Assembly (NCBI GenBank): GCA_910584795.1
Contig: CAJUBZ010000003.1
Coordinates: 6,230 to 70,229, forward strand
Length of the DNA stretch: 64,000 bases
Source of the DNA: an uncultured Eubacterium sp.
GTDB lineage: Bacteria; Bacillota; Clostridia; Lachnospirales; Lachnospiraceae
Direction: 5' to 3'
Positions 17,774 to 25,508 of this stretch are shown here, piece after piece. The number at the start of each line of letters is the position of its first letter. The stretch's first letter is position 1. The notes under the pieces were generated by a model, which was given only the letters and a program-made list of their open reading frames with translations, made no database searches and was not told the origin of the DNA. The translations under genes were made by a program, and so were the position numbers.

Positions 17774-19867
17774 ATGGGAGTAAATATTGAAAAAGTATTC
17801 GGAGAAAATGTTTTTGACGATGCAGTGATGAAAGTCCGCTTGCCAAAAAGTGATTTTGAGACAGTAAAAAAATTGATGCACGAAGGTGGAGAGATAACAG
17901 AAGATTTGGCAGACGTTGTTGCACAGGCGATGAAAGAATGGGCTTTGGAGAAGGGTGCTACACATTATACACATGTATTCCAGCCATATGTTATTTCAGT
18001 AGGAGCTGAAAAACATGATTCATTTGCGTCTGTACCGGAAAATGGAAGGATTGAAAATACATTTACAGGAGAAGAGCTGTTAAAAGGAGAGCCGGATGCT
18101 TCTTCGTTCCCATCCGGTGGACTTCGTGAAACATGTGGAGCCAGAGGTTATACAGCATGGGATATTACATCACCTGTTTATATTAAAGAAGATACTCTTT
18201 GTATTCCTACAGCTTTTTGTTCGTACACAGGAGAGTCTCTGGATACAAAAACACCATTATTGAAAGCGATGCATGCGGTAAGTAAACAGGGTGTAAGATT
18301 GATGAGATTATTTGGTAATCAGGAGACAAATAGAATCTATTCATATGTCGGACCGGAGCAGGAATACTTCCTTGTAGATAGAGAAAAATACTTAAAGAGA
18401 CCTGATCTTATTTATTCAGGGCGTACTCTTTTTGGAGCAAAAGCACCAAAGGGACAGGAAATGGATGATCAGTATTTTGGTTCTATTCCTCCAAGAGTGA
18501 AAGCATTTATGGAGGATTTGAATACAAAGTTATGGAAATTAGGAATTACAGCAAAAACACAGCACTGTGAGGTAGCGCCAGGTCAGTTTGAGATTGCCCC
18601 AATTTTTTCAATCTCAAATGTTGCGTTGGATAATAACCTCTTAGTAATGGATTTATTAAAGAAAACAGCAAAATCTCATGGAATGATTTGTCTGCTTCAT
18701 GAGAAACCGTTTGATGGTATTAATGGTTCTGGAAAGCATAATAACTGGTCTCTTACAACAGATGATGGCATTAATTTATTTAAGCCGGGGAAAGAGCCGG
18801 AAAACAATAGATTATTTCAGTTAGTATTGGCTTGTACAATGGCTGCTGTAGATACGCATGCAGTGCTTTTAAGACTTGCTGCATCGAATACGGGAAATGA
18901 CCACAGACTTGGAGCAAACGAGGCACCTCCGGCTATTATTTCAATGTATTTAGGAGATCAGGTAGGAGATGTCGTAGAGCAGATAATAAAGGATGGTAAG
19001 GCTACATCTAGTCTTTCATCCGGAGAAATAGATTTTGGAATAAAGAAACTTCCTAAATTAGAGAAGGATCCTACGGATAGAAACAGAACTTCACCATTTG
19101 CATTTACAGGAAACCGATTTGAATTTAGAATGGTTGCTTCATCAAACACTATTGGAGATGTAAATACAGTTCTTAATGTTATGATGGCTGAGCAGTTTGA
19201 AAAAGCAGTTTTCGAATTAGAAGGAGCTGAGGATTTCGATAAGGCAGTAGAAGAATATACTGCTAAGTTGATGAAAGAACATGCAAGAATTGTATTTAAC
19301 GGAAATGGATATTCAGAAGAGTGGACTCTTGAGGCTGAGAAGAGAGGACTTCCGAATTGTAAATCTATTGTAGATGCTATTCCTTCATTATTAGATGAGA
19401 CAACAATTGAAATGTTTGGTAAGTTTGGTGTTCTTTCAAAGGGTGAACTAGAGGCAAGAAAAGAAATTCTTTTTGAGCAGTATGCGGGAGTGAGAAACAT
19501 TGAAGCTTTAACTATGGTTGATATGGCTAACAAGATGTTGATTCCGGCAGTAGTCAAATATACTAAGAAACTGGCTGACACTGTTTTGGCAGTAAAAGAA
19601 GCAGGTGTCGATGCGACAGTACAGACAGAAATGCTGTCGGAAGTGTCAGAGAAGTTAGTAGAAATGAAAAAGGCAGTAAAAGATTTGGCAAATATTACAG
19701 AGAAGGCTGCAAATGCAGAAGATGCACAGACATCAGCGGTTTCTTATAAAGATGATGTTATGGCGGCTATGGCAGCACTTAGAAAACCGGCAGATGAGTT
19801 GGAAGTAATTATGCCTAAAGAAGCATGGCCGATGCCTACATACGGAGACCTTATATTTGAATTATAA
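17774..19867 (+). CDS. glnN: Glutamine synthetase, type III
   Basis: Enzyme of 697 aa making glutamine from glutamate, ammonia and ATP. The length and motifs are those of GSIII, not the ~450-aa GSI: FPSGGLRETCGARGYTAWD near 115, YVGPEQEYFLVD near 193, HCEVAPGQFEIAPIF near 261, GKHNNWS near 315, and LGANEAPPAIISMYLG near 380. GSIII is common in Bacteroidetes and Lachnospiraceae and forms dodecamers. AAGGAAAGG lies before ATG 17774. The attenuator-like leader suggests nitrogen control at the RNA level. The structured repeat at 19868 follows its stop and probably ends transcription. Confidence 0.97.
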   Translation: MGVNIEKVFGENVFDDAVMKVRLPKSDFETVKKLMHEGGEITEDLADVVAQAMKEWALEKGATHYTHVFQPYVISVGAEKHDSFASVPENGRIENTFTGEELLKGEPDASSFPSGGLRETCGARGYTAWDITSPVYIKEDTLCIPTAFCSYTGESLDTKTPLLKAMHAVSKQGVRLMRLFGNQETNRIYSYVGPEQEYFLVDREKYLKRPDLIYSGRTLFGAKAPKGQEMDDQYFGSIPPRVKAFMEDLNTKLWKLGITAKTQHCEVAPGQFEIAPIFSISNVALDNNLLVMDLLKKTAKSHGMICLLHEKPFDGINGSGKHNNWSLTTDDGINLFKPGKEPENNRLFQLVLACTMAAVDTHAVLLRLAASNTGNDHRLGANEAPPAIISMYLGDQVGDVVEQIIKDGKATSSLSSGEIDFGIKKLPKLEKDPTDRNRTSPFAFTGNRFEFRMVASSNTIGDVNTVLNVMMAEQFEKAVFELEGAEDFDKAVEEYTAKLMKEHARIVFNGNGYSEEWTLEAEKRGLPNCKSIVDAIPSLLDETTIEMFGKFGVLSKGELEARKEILFEQYAGVRNIEALTMVDMANKMLIPAVVKYTKKLADTVLAVKEAGVDATVQTEMLSEVSEKLVEMKKAVKDLANITEKAANAEDAQTSAVSYKDDVMAAMAALRKPADELEVIMPKEAWPMPTYGDLIFEL

Positions 19868-20006
19868 AGTTCAGCCATGCACAAAAAATATCAGGGATTC
19901 ACAAGGACTGCTTGCAGGACTTTGAATCCCTGATGTTTTTTGTATTTGGTGAGCCAAATCAGCGAGAAGGAGCGGAGCGGAATCGAAGCAGATTTGCTGC
20001 TTGATA
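19868..20006 (+). ncRNA. Structured repeat element, copy 1
   Basis: Begins at the glnN stop. A 12-bp perfect stem (19890-19901 with 19923-19934) encloses a 21-nt core containing CTGCTTGCAG and GGACTT, followed by T6 and a conserved block GGTGAGCCAAATCAGCGAG (19948 on). A downstream segment near 19988-20000 can pair with GCCAAATC. The second copy at 33,686 keeps core and block while both stem arms change together. It could be an untranslated structured RNA, a mobile repeat, or an elaborate terminator. The rest of the gap to 20,176 shows nothing else. Confidence 0.6.
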
Positions 20007-20176
20007 GATGGCAATTAAATATTCTAACTGAAAGTCACAATGTACAAAAATCGACAGTAAGTAATTATAATAGTTGTTGAGATCGATTTCGTGTGCTTAA
20101 TTAGACAAGTTTTATATTGCATAAAATAAGTGAATTCGATAGAATGGTACTATTATAATTTAAGAAGGTAAGAGAG

Positions 20177-21190
20177 ATGAAAATATTGTTTGATATTATT
20201 TTTTTGTTAGCTGGATTTGTTTTGTTGATTAAAGGGGCAGATTATTTTGTAGATGGCAGTGTGGCAATTGCAAAGAAATTAAAGATACCATCAATTGTAG
20301 TCGGGCTAACAATTGTGGCAGTGGGAACATCATTACCCGAATTAGCTGTTAGTTCTCTGGCTTCCCTAAAACAGTCAAATACAATTGCGGTGAGCAATGT
20401 TGTGGGTTCTAATATTTTTAATTTATTAATGGTTTTAGGGATAACAGCATTATTTACGAATATCAATGTAAAAAAATCAGTTTTACAGAGAGAATTTCCA
20501 CTTTTGATGGTAATATCGGCGGTTTTAATTTTTTTGACAGCAGATTTGCTGTGGTTTGATAATATTCTAGAAAAAATAAATATTTTTGATTTCAAAAATG
20601 GTAATATGCTCGTTGGTGAAGTAAGTAGAATGGATGGCTTTCTTTTGCTGGTTCTATTTGTAGGATTTATTATATGGACAGTCAGGTATGCTTTAAAGCA
20701 ACGAGTGGCAGAAGAAGAGAATGAGGAAATTTTATCTAATGGTAAATGTGCAATTTTTATAATTGGAGGTATTCTTGCCATAGTAGCCGGTGGCGAATTA
20801 GTTGTGGATAGTGCAAAAGGTTTAGCCCTTGCAGCAGGAATGAGTGAGACGTTGGTTGGATTAACCGTGGTAGCTCTGGGAACATCTTTACCGGAACTGG
20901 TAACTTCTGTAGTAGCAGCAAGAAAAGGCGAGGCTGATCTCGCAATTGGTAATGTAGTAGGTTCTAATATTGCTAATATTCTACTTGTATTGGGGGCAGC
21001 TGCAATGATATCACCAGTCTCTGTTACAATGATGAATGTGATGGATGCCGTGATTGTTCTGGTTAGCACAGTAATTGTATTTATCGTTTCGAATACACAA
21101 AAAACGATAAAAAGAAAAGAAGGGATACTGTTGGTATTGATGTATGCTGCATACATGATATATATTATCTGCAGACAATATTGTGCTTAG
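20177..21190 (+). CDS. Calcium/cation (Na+) antiporter, CaCA family
   Basis: Integral membrane protein of 337 aa with the duplicated CaCA layout: two five-helix halves separated by a short loop (~180-195). Both alpha repeats are visible: AVGTSLPELAVSS with GSNIFNLL in the first half, and ALGTSLPELVTS with GSNIANILLVLG in the second. These Glu/Asn motifs bind calcium and sodium (YrbG-like, NCX_MJ-like). It exports calcium using the sodium or proton gradient. AAGAAGG precedes ATG 20177. Monocistronic, with a terminator at 21,245. Confidence 0.93.
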   Translation: MKILFDIIFLLAGFVLLIKGADYFVDGSVAIAKKLKIPSIVVGLTIVAVGTSLPELAVSSLASLKQSNTIAVSNVVGSNIFNLLMVLGITALFTNINVKKSVLQREFPLLMVISAVLIFLTADLLWFDNILEKINIFDFKNGNMLVGEVSRMDGFLLLVLFVGFIIWTVRYALKQRVAEEENEEILSNGKCAIFIIGGILAIVAGGELVVDSAKGLALAAGMSETLVGLTVVALGTSLPELVTSVVAARKGEADLAIGNVVGSNIANILLVLGAAAMISPVSVTMMNVMDAVIVLVSTVIVFIVSNTQKTIKRKEGILLVLMYAAYMIYIICRQYCA

Positions 21191-21244
21191 ACGATTAAAT
21201 AATTGCATAATATACTCGATTAAAAGAGTTGATTGATATACGAA

Positions 21245-21272
21245 AAAGGATGCATTTCTGCATCCTTTCCGC
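21245..21272 (+). terminator. Terminator of the antiporter gene
   Basis: A 10-bp perfect stem (21245-21254 with 21259-21268) with TTTC loop; a short T run lies within the 3' arm. Confidence 0.7.
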
Positions 21273-21301
21273 AAATATATTCTAATAATAAAAAAGGGAG
21301 G

Positions 21302-21475
21302 GAATCGGTTAAATCCGATTCTAAAAAAATTATGAAAAACATAAACAAAATGTATAGTAACTTTTGTTTATGTTTATATCATAATTTGAATTCGTGAAAA
21401 AAGAGTGTTTTCATTGTAAAAAGATTATGAACAAGATGTAAACTATTATACCCCGTAAACCCACTGTTTACGGGG
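21302..21475. other. Intergenic hairpins
   Basis: Two inverted repeats stand between the antiporter and the att-like repeat: GAATCGG with CCGATTC (21302-21321), and a 10-bp perfect stem CCCCGTAAAC with GTTTACGGGG (21451-21475). The second could end transcription from either side. A related, degraded version of this stretch (from 21,423 on) recurs at 25,124. Confidence 0.5.
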
Positions 21476-21508
21476 GTTCTTAATTTTAAAAGTTACAAAA
21501 AAGCATAC

Positions 21509-21541
21509 AAAATCATGCTCGTAGTATACAGGTAGTATACA
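21509..21541 (+). repeat. Att-like direct repeat, left copy
   Basis: 33 bp matching 25,049-25,081 at 31 positions. It contains two GTAGTATAC units and ends 3 bp from the stop codon of the integrase remnant, the usual position of an attachment site next to int. Confidence 0.55.
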
Positions 21542-21543
21542 GT

Positions 21544-21732
21544 TTAGGGATTAATTTTGGATATTTCCTGGTGCATTTTATCTAGCGAAATTGAAGTATA
21601 AACACCCTTGGTAATATCCTTGATTTTATGACCTCCTATTATTTTTTTTGTTGTAATATCATCTGCATAAACATTGCCACCAGCAAAATAAGTTTTTAAA
21701 GAATAGTGCCTTACTTTACCAGAGCAGGGGCT
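21544..21732 (-). pseudogene. Tyrosine integrase C-terminal remnant
   Basis: Reverse-strand frame of 62 codons before the stop, preceded by an in-frame stop at 21733-21735. It reads as the C-terminal end of a phage-type tyrosine recombinase: RHYSLKTYFAGG (site of the HxLRHT box), then IIGGHKIKDITKGVYT, which carries the Gly-His and the terminal tyrosine nucleophile position. The N-terminal core-binding domain and first catalytic Arg are gone. Its end overlaps the toxin gene, so the original gene was cut or overwritten there. It marks the left end of a decayed integrated element. Confidence 0.75.
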
Positions 21733-21821
21733 CTATTTTTGTGTGTAAAATAAGTAATAACAAGAGCTATCACACTGCACAACATTGTCACAAATGTAAA
21801 TAAATCACTGTATGTAACCAT
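21711..21821 (-). CDS. Putative holin-like toxin (type I toxin family), 36 aa
   Basis: Reverse-strand ORF of 36 aa, start ATG at 21821-21819, stop at 21713-21711, with AAAGGGG about 9 nt upstream. It begins MVTYSDLF, then a single hydrophobic helix (~8-25), and ends with a short basic tail HKNR. This is the build of the 'putative holin-like toxin' (Hol_Tox/TxpA-like) peptides often encoded beside integrases in Firmicutes. Such toxins depolarise the membrane and are normally held by an antisense RNA; I cannot identify that RNA here. Its last codons overlap the integrase remnant in another frame. Confidence 0.65.
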   Translation of the reverse strand: MVTYSDLFTFVTMLCSVIALVITYFTHKNRAPALVK

Positions 21822-22095
21822 TGGCACCAACCCCTTTCTTTTGTAAAGTCCGGCAATTGGAATGTCCCCATTGGTTCCCCTGGTAAGTTCATTATATAGT
21901 TTTCATAGTACTTGTTATGTCGAAATAAGTCGGTCAAAAATCGTTGTAACTATGTAGAAACAATGATATAGTTTCTGTCGGGGTTAAATGAGTTTAAAGC
22001 CGTTTGGGGTCGTATGAAAAACGGCGAATAGATTAAAAGACTGGTTGTAGGACTAGTATAATTTGGATATTAAGGACGAAAGAGGGGGCGATTAT

Positions 22096-22881
22096 ATGGG
22101 CTACACAAATGAAGAATTTGAGAAGGAGATGAATTACAAAAAGAATAAATTACACCTTAAGTATATATCAGGTATTTCTTTTGGATGTGTATGTGCTGTT
22201 ATAATACTTCAGTGTAGTGATGGAAAGATATTTCAAAATTGTATTTCTGTTTCAAGTACAGTTGTTTCGATTATATTATCAGTAATTGCTATCATTTTAA
22301 GTGTTACAGGGGAGCGTTCGACAAATGAAATTAGGAACAAAATTTCTGATACTGCAGATAGATTATCAAAAACTACATTTGATGCAGAATCCGTCAATAA
22401 TAGTTTTGAAAGAATTACAAAAGAGCAGCTTGATGGATTTGGTGAAATAAAGAATAGTATGGAAAAACTACTAATAAGATTGGAAAACATAGAAAGCGAA
22501 ACTACATCAGCTAAAGGTATGTTAACTTCAATGGTAAGAAAAAAAAGTAATGCTACAAAAGTTCAAGATAGTTCTTCAGATAAATTCACCATAGAGTACA
22601 TATCTCGATTGAGAAAGACTTCGGTTAAGGAAACAATCAATCAATTAATTGATAGAATTATTGAATTGACACTAGAAGATATTGATTGTGTAGTAAGTTA
22701 TTCGGATATGGAAAAACAAATAAAAAGAGAGTGGAAGAAATTAGACGATAAAGACTTTCCTGAACTTCCTGAGGAAATTGTTAGTGTTTTCCTAGGGTTT
22801 ATAATATGTTTGAAAGCAATAGAGTATAGCGATAATACAAAAGAAAAGATATTACAAATTACAAGTCAAACAAAAAAATAA
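22096..22881 (+). CDS. Two-TM coiled-coil membrane protein, unknown
   Basis: Protein of 261 aa that I do not recognise. ATG 22096 follows GAGGGGG by 7 nt and is preferred to an in-frame TTG at 22063. Two membrane helices (~23-40 and ~52-73) are followed by a long charged helical region with coiled-coil character (~80-155) and a cytoplasmic C-terminal domain of ~100 residues. It lies inside the decayed integrated element, between the toxin and a broken phage regulator, so it is probably cargo. A defence or membrane-effector role is possible but only a guess from location and build. Confidence 0.6.
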   Translation: MGYTNEEFEKEMNYKKNKLHLKYISGISFGCVCAVIILQCSDGKIFQNCISVSSTVVSIILSVIAIILSVTGERSTNEIRNKISDTADRLSKTTFDAESVNNSFERITKEQLDGFGEIKNSMEKLLIRLENIESETTSAKGMLTSMVRKKSNATKVQDSSSDKFTIEYISRLRKTSVKETINQLIDRIIELTLEDIDCVVSYSDMEKQIKREWKKLDDKDFPELPEEIVSVFLGFIICLKAIEYSDNTKEKILQITSQTKK

Positions 22882-22967
22882 GTTATATTAAACCAACCAC
22901 CGAATAATGCTAGTTGTTTTTTTTATGTTGAGAATAGTTAAGGTTTATGAAAGAAGCAGGAAGTTAG

Positions 22968-23413
22968 TTGAAAAACAAAGTTATAAGTGAGACAGAAAAG
23001 ATAAATAGCAGCAATGAGGTAAAAGAATATTTACAGCAGGTAAGAAAAGCAAAATTACATATCAACGGTTTACAAGAAGAGATTGAGACTATGAAAGAAT
23101 TGGCTGTAAGTATCGGAGAAATGAATAAGGGAGAAAAAGTGATGAGTTCAGTGTCGCAGGACAAGATGGCATATATAATTTGCAAGATAGAAGATAGAAT
23201 GGCAGAACTGAAAGATAAGGTGACGGAGTACATGCAGTTAAGGGCAGAGGTTATGGCTACGATCAGCAAGGTAGACGATGAGGATTACCAGCAGATATCG
23301 TACAAGAGATACTGCCAGATGAAGAAATTGCGTTGGAGATGAGTTATACATATCAGTAGGTATGTAGATTACATGGAAGGGCTCTTGAGGAAATAAGAGA
23401 GATTCTAAAATAG
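22968..23413 (+). pseudogene. DUF1492-type phage regulator, frameshifted
   Basis: The N-terminal part is open from TTG 22968 and reads VKEYLQQVRKAKLHINGLQ through ISYKRYCQM, the helical pattern of DUF1492/late-control-like phage proteins. Near 23,317 the frame breaks. The expected end continues in another frame as EEIALEMSY, meets a TAG after YTYQ, then resumes VCRLHGRALEEIREILK to the stop at 23411. So one indel and one nonsense mutation separate it from an intact ~150-aa gene. The family acts in prophage late regulation and supports a phage origin for this element. Confidence 0.7.
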
Positions 23414-23568
23414 TTGATAGAAGTTTGTATTGACCCGTGTTAAAATGGTATCCTCCAAAAGGACAAAACAGATAATTGAAAGTTTTCAGTTACCTCCAAG
23501 CAAGTTTATGGTAAGGCAAAAAGAACAGTACAGGTTTTTTAGCTTCTGTTTTTAAAATTCCATTATGG

Positions 23569-24009
23569 GTGTTTGTGTTGTTATTGATTGGAGTAGGAAT
23601 AATTCTTATTCATCTCTCAATAAATAAAGAAGGGAATTGGTATCAATTTGCAAACACGATAGGAACCACGTTGCTAGCAACATCTATAGTATCTATTGTT
23701 TTAGAATATAGTTCAATTAAGTCAACAGTAAATATTGCTATACAAAATAAGCTTAGAGGAGATGTGAATTTGGATTCTTTTTCAGATGATAGCTTAAAAA
23801 GATTTGGAAAAAGAGTGGCAGTTTGTCAAAAACTTGAGATAAAGGAAGAAGAATTAGAAAAATCAATATATTCATTAGAATCTCAATTGCTAGGGCTGCT
23901 TGACAATACTTATTATGAATATTATAACTCAAAGGTGTATTTAAAACCTAACAGGGAGAGAAAGATAATGCACAAAAGAGTTAAGTTAAATTATTTAATT
24001 GTAATTTAG
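23569..24009 (+). pseudogene. Membrane protein fragment
   Basis: An open frame of 146 aa from GTG 23569 (the frame is open from 23515). It has two hydrophobic segments near its start (~1-20 and ~28-47), then charged helices. There is no ribosome-binding site before the GTG and the end reads into low-complexity AT-rich sequence, so I take it as a fragment of a longer membrane protein. No family recognised. It lies between the DUF1492 relic and the first secreted-protein module. Confidence 0.4.
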
Positions 24010-24050
24010 TGAGAAAATAAAATTTAGTAGTAAGTTATACACATAAATCT

Positions 24051-24114
24051 GTCGAAACTCGTCGAAAGATGTTGAAAGAAACAACTTGATATAAGTATTA
24101 TAACAATATATAAT
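24051..24114 (+). promoter_or_regulatory. Phased Spo0A-box-like repeats and promoter, module 1
   Basis: GTCGAAA at 24051, GTCGAAA at 24061 and GTTGAAA at 24071 repeat with exact 10-bp period; TGTCGAA is the known Spo0A box. Promoter TTGATA (24086-24091), 17-bp spacer, TATAAT (24109-24114) lies directly downstream, a layout fitting activation by a bound regulator. The same arrangement recurs at 25,325 and 26,368. Confidence 0.65.
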
Positions 24115-24120
24115 AATATT

Positions 24121-24189
24121 ATCAGATTCGGATAAAACTCTTTTGGTAGCGCAACCAATATAGAGGGTTTTATAAATGTTATGCATAAC
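24121..24189 (+). promoter_or_regulatory. Structured leader with palindrome, module 1
   Basis: The 5' leader holds a two-level hairpin: ATAAAACTC (24132-24140) with GAGGGTTTTAT (24163-24173), and inside it TTGGT with ACCAA around AGCGCA. A perfect 12-bp palindrome GTTATGCATAAC follows (24178-24189), 46 bp before the start codon. All three modules keep hairpin and palindrome. Confidence 0.6.
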
Positions 24190-24234
24190 ACAATGTAACT
24201 AGTAGGAAATAACAAAAAAGAAAGGAACAAAACT

Positions 24235-24516
24235 ATGAAAAATGTAATTAAAAAAACTTGTGCAGTCGTAATGATGACAGCAGTATTATTTACAGCAGTA
24301 GCACCAAAACCTGTTTTAGCAGCATGTGCTCATCCACATCCGCCAATAACAGTGACCGAAGTAAGAAATAGTGCTACATCGAGCCATAAAGTTAATAATC
24401 AAACTTGTAATTATTATACACAATATACATATCGAGTTTCAAAGTGTGGAGATTGCGGTCATGTTTTTAATGAGCAAATTATTAAAAGAGTAGAAATACA
24501 TTCAAACTCTCATTAA
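24235..24516 (+). CDS. Small secreted Cys/His protein, module 1
   Basis: Precursor of 93 aa. Residues 1-29 are a Sec signal peptide (MKNVIKKTC start, hydrophobic core, cleavage near PVLAA). The mature ~63 residues hold CAHPHPP at the start, a single Cys near the middle, a KCGDCGH pair and a His-rich end, so a zinc-binding or disulfide-bonded fold is likely. AAAGGAA precedes ATG 24235. Two paralogues follow at 25,509 and 26,553 with nearly identical signal peptides, while the mature parts share only the Cys positions and aromatic residues. No known family recognised; possibilities include a signalling peptide, a bacteriocin-like effector or a metal scavenger. Confidence 0.75.
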   Translation: MKNVIKKTCAVVMMTAVLFTAVAPKPVLAACAHPHPPITVTEVRNSATSSHKVNNQTCNYYTQYTYRVSKCGDCGHVFNEQIIKRVEIHSNSH

Positions 24517-24530
24517 TTGTTTTTAACAGA

Positions 24531-24563
24531 GCCCTCAGGAGTAATCCTGGGGGCTTATTTTTT
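24531..24563 (+). terminator. Terminator, module 1
   Basis: A stem GCCCTCAGGA with TCCTGGGGGC (24531-24554) is followed by TTATTTTTT. Confidence 0.85.
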
Positions 24564-24660
24564 GCCCCTGAAATTACCAATATTTACCAGTAAAAATTGG
24601 AAGAATTATGTATTATAATGTCCTTATAAAAAACTTAATAGAGAAAAGGGGGAAAGTAAA

Positions 24661-24699
24661 ATGTATAGAGAAAATGTATACTACATAGAAGAGGATTAA
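24661..24699 (+). CDS. 12-codon micro-ORF
   Basis: ATG 24661 to TAA 24699 encodes MYRENVYYIEED, with GGGGGAAAG upstream and a good TATAAT ~45 bp before. A hairpin with T6 follows at 24,707. The copy at 25,957 encodes MYRENVYYINVD. Conserved length and start argue for a real leader peptide or a small RNA-borne peptide. Confidence 0.5.
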   Translation: MYRENVYYIEED

Positions 24700-24706
24700 A
24701 TTTGAA

Positions 24707-24742
24707 CAGTTGTTGTATTTTGCGCAATAACTGCTTTTTTGT
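24707..24742 (+). terminator. Hairpin/terminator after the micro-ORF
   Basis: CAGTTGTTG pairs with CAATAACTG (one G-U), followed by CTTTTTTGTTTT. It stands between the micro-ORF and the 55-aa gene, as in an attenuator. The copy near 26,000 keeps the stem with wobble changes. Confidence 0.7.
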
Positions 24743-24794
24743 TTTAAAAGCACATCAATTTGAGTATGGAAACTAAGCATTGGAGGTGTTGAGA

Positions 24795-24962
24795 ATGAAG
24801 GGGGAAAAGTGTAAAGAGATTCAAGATAGATGTATAGATGAGATTTATCAAATTGTGAAACAATTAGATTTGGAAGATTATAAGAGGTTGATTGTAGAAT
24901 ATTTGGACAGTCATAAAATCAGCCCAAAAGTAGAAAAATTCTTGGTAAGTTTAGCAGTTTAA
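24795..24962 (+). CDS. Small acidic helical protein, 55 aa, unknown
   Basis: ATG 24795 lies 6 nt after GGAGGTG; an in-frame TTG at 24780 overlaps that site and is unlikely. The protein is soluble, charged and predicted helical (CKEIQDRCIDEIYQIV, then DYKRLIVEYLDSH), with no signal peptide. It follows the micro-ORF hairpin and would be expressed by read-through. Its counterpart in module 2 is broken. Its place next to a secreted partner would fit an immunity or regulatory protein, but nothing in the sequence proves this. Confidence 0.55.
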   Translation: MKGEKCKEIQDRCIDEIYQIVKQLDLEDYKRLIVEYLDSHKISPKVEKFLVSLAV

Positions 24963-25048
24963 ATACATATTTATAAAAACTAAGATAAGAAGGAATTGCT
25001 CTGTTGCTGAGCAGTTTCTTTTCTTTTATACATCACAATAATAAACAT

Positions 25049-25081
25049 AAAATGATGCTCGTAGTATACGGGTAGTATACA
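25049..25081 (+). repeat. Att-like direct repeat, right copy
   Basis: 33 bp matching 21,509-21,541 at 31 positions. Together they would bound a ~3.5-kb element carrying the integrase remnant, toxin, membrane proteins, DUF1492 relic and secreted-protein module 1. Confidence 0.5.
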
Positions 25082-25123
25082 AAAAAGCGAAAATCTTCCT
25101 ATTATAAAGGAGTTTGGGTTCAA

Positions 25124-25230
25124 AGATTATGAACAAGATGTAAATTATCATGCTCCATAAATGCAGTGTTTATGTGGGGTTAATTTTTAAAGTTATAAAG
25201 CACATATAAAATCATACTTGTGATATTATG
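25124..25230 (+). repeat. Degraded copy of the 21.42-21.54 kb segment
   Basis: It begins GATTATGAACAAGATGTAAA, as at 21,424, and keeps a decayed hairpin and an ATAAAATCAT tract in the same order. A third, weaker trace lies near 26,318-26,360. The rest of 24,963-25,324 shows no gene. Confidence 0.5.
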
Positions 25231-25324
25231 TGGAAGATGTTTGCATCCAAGGTGGTGTTGTGAATCATTAAGCAAAGAGTTATTGGAAAGTAGAAGCGCG
25301 TTTGCTTTTTATCAGTTTTAATCT

Positions 25325-25388
25325 GTCGAAACTCGTCGAAAGATGTTGAAGAAAACTTGTTGAAATAAGTGTTATAACAGTTTAAAAT
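25325..25388 (+). promoter_or_regulatory. Phased Spo0A-box-like repeats and promoter, module 2
   Basis: GTCGAAA at 25325 and 25335 and GTTGAA at 25345 (10-bp period), then TTGAAA (25360-25365), 17-bp spacer, TAAAAT (25383-25388). Confidence 0.65.
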
Positions 25389-25402
25389 AATAATATCAGA
25401 TT

Positions 25403-25463
25403 CGGATAAAACTCAATTGGCAGCGCAACCAATACAGAGGGTTTTATAAATGTTATGCATAAC
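25403..25463 (+). promoter_or_regulatory. Structured leader with palindrome, module 2
   Basis: The same two-level hairpin as module 1 (ATAAAACTC with GAGGGTTTTAT), followed by the palindrome GTTATGCATAAC at 25452-25463, 45 bp before the start codon. Confidence 0.6.
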
Positions 25464-25508
25464 ACAATGTAACTAGTAGGAAATAACAAAAAAGAAAGGA
25501 ATTAAACT

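Noticed and set aside
22063..22095. Extra N-terminal residues of the two-TM protein from TTG 22063
   Set aside because: The ribosome-binding site lies inside this stretch, so translation begins at ATG 22096.
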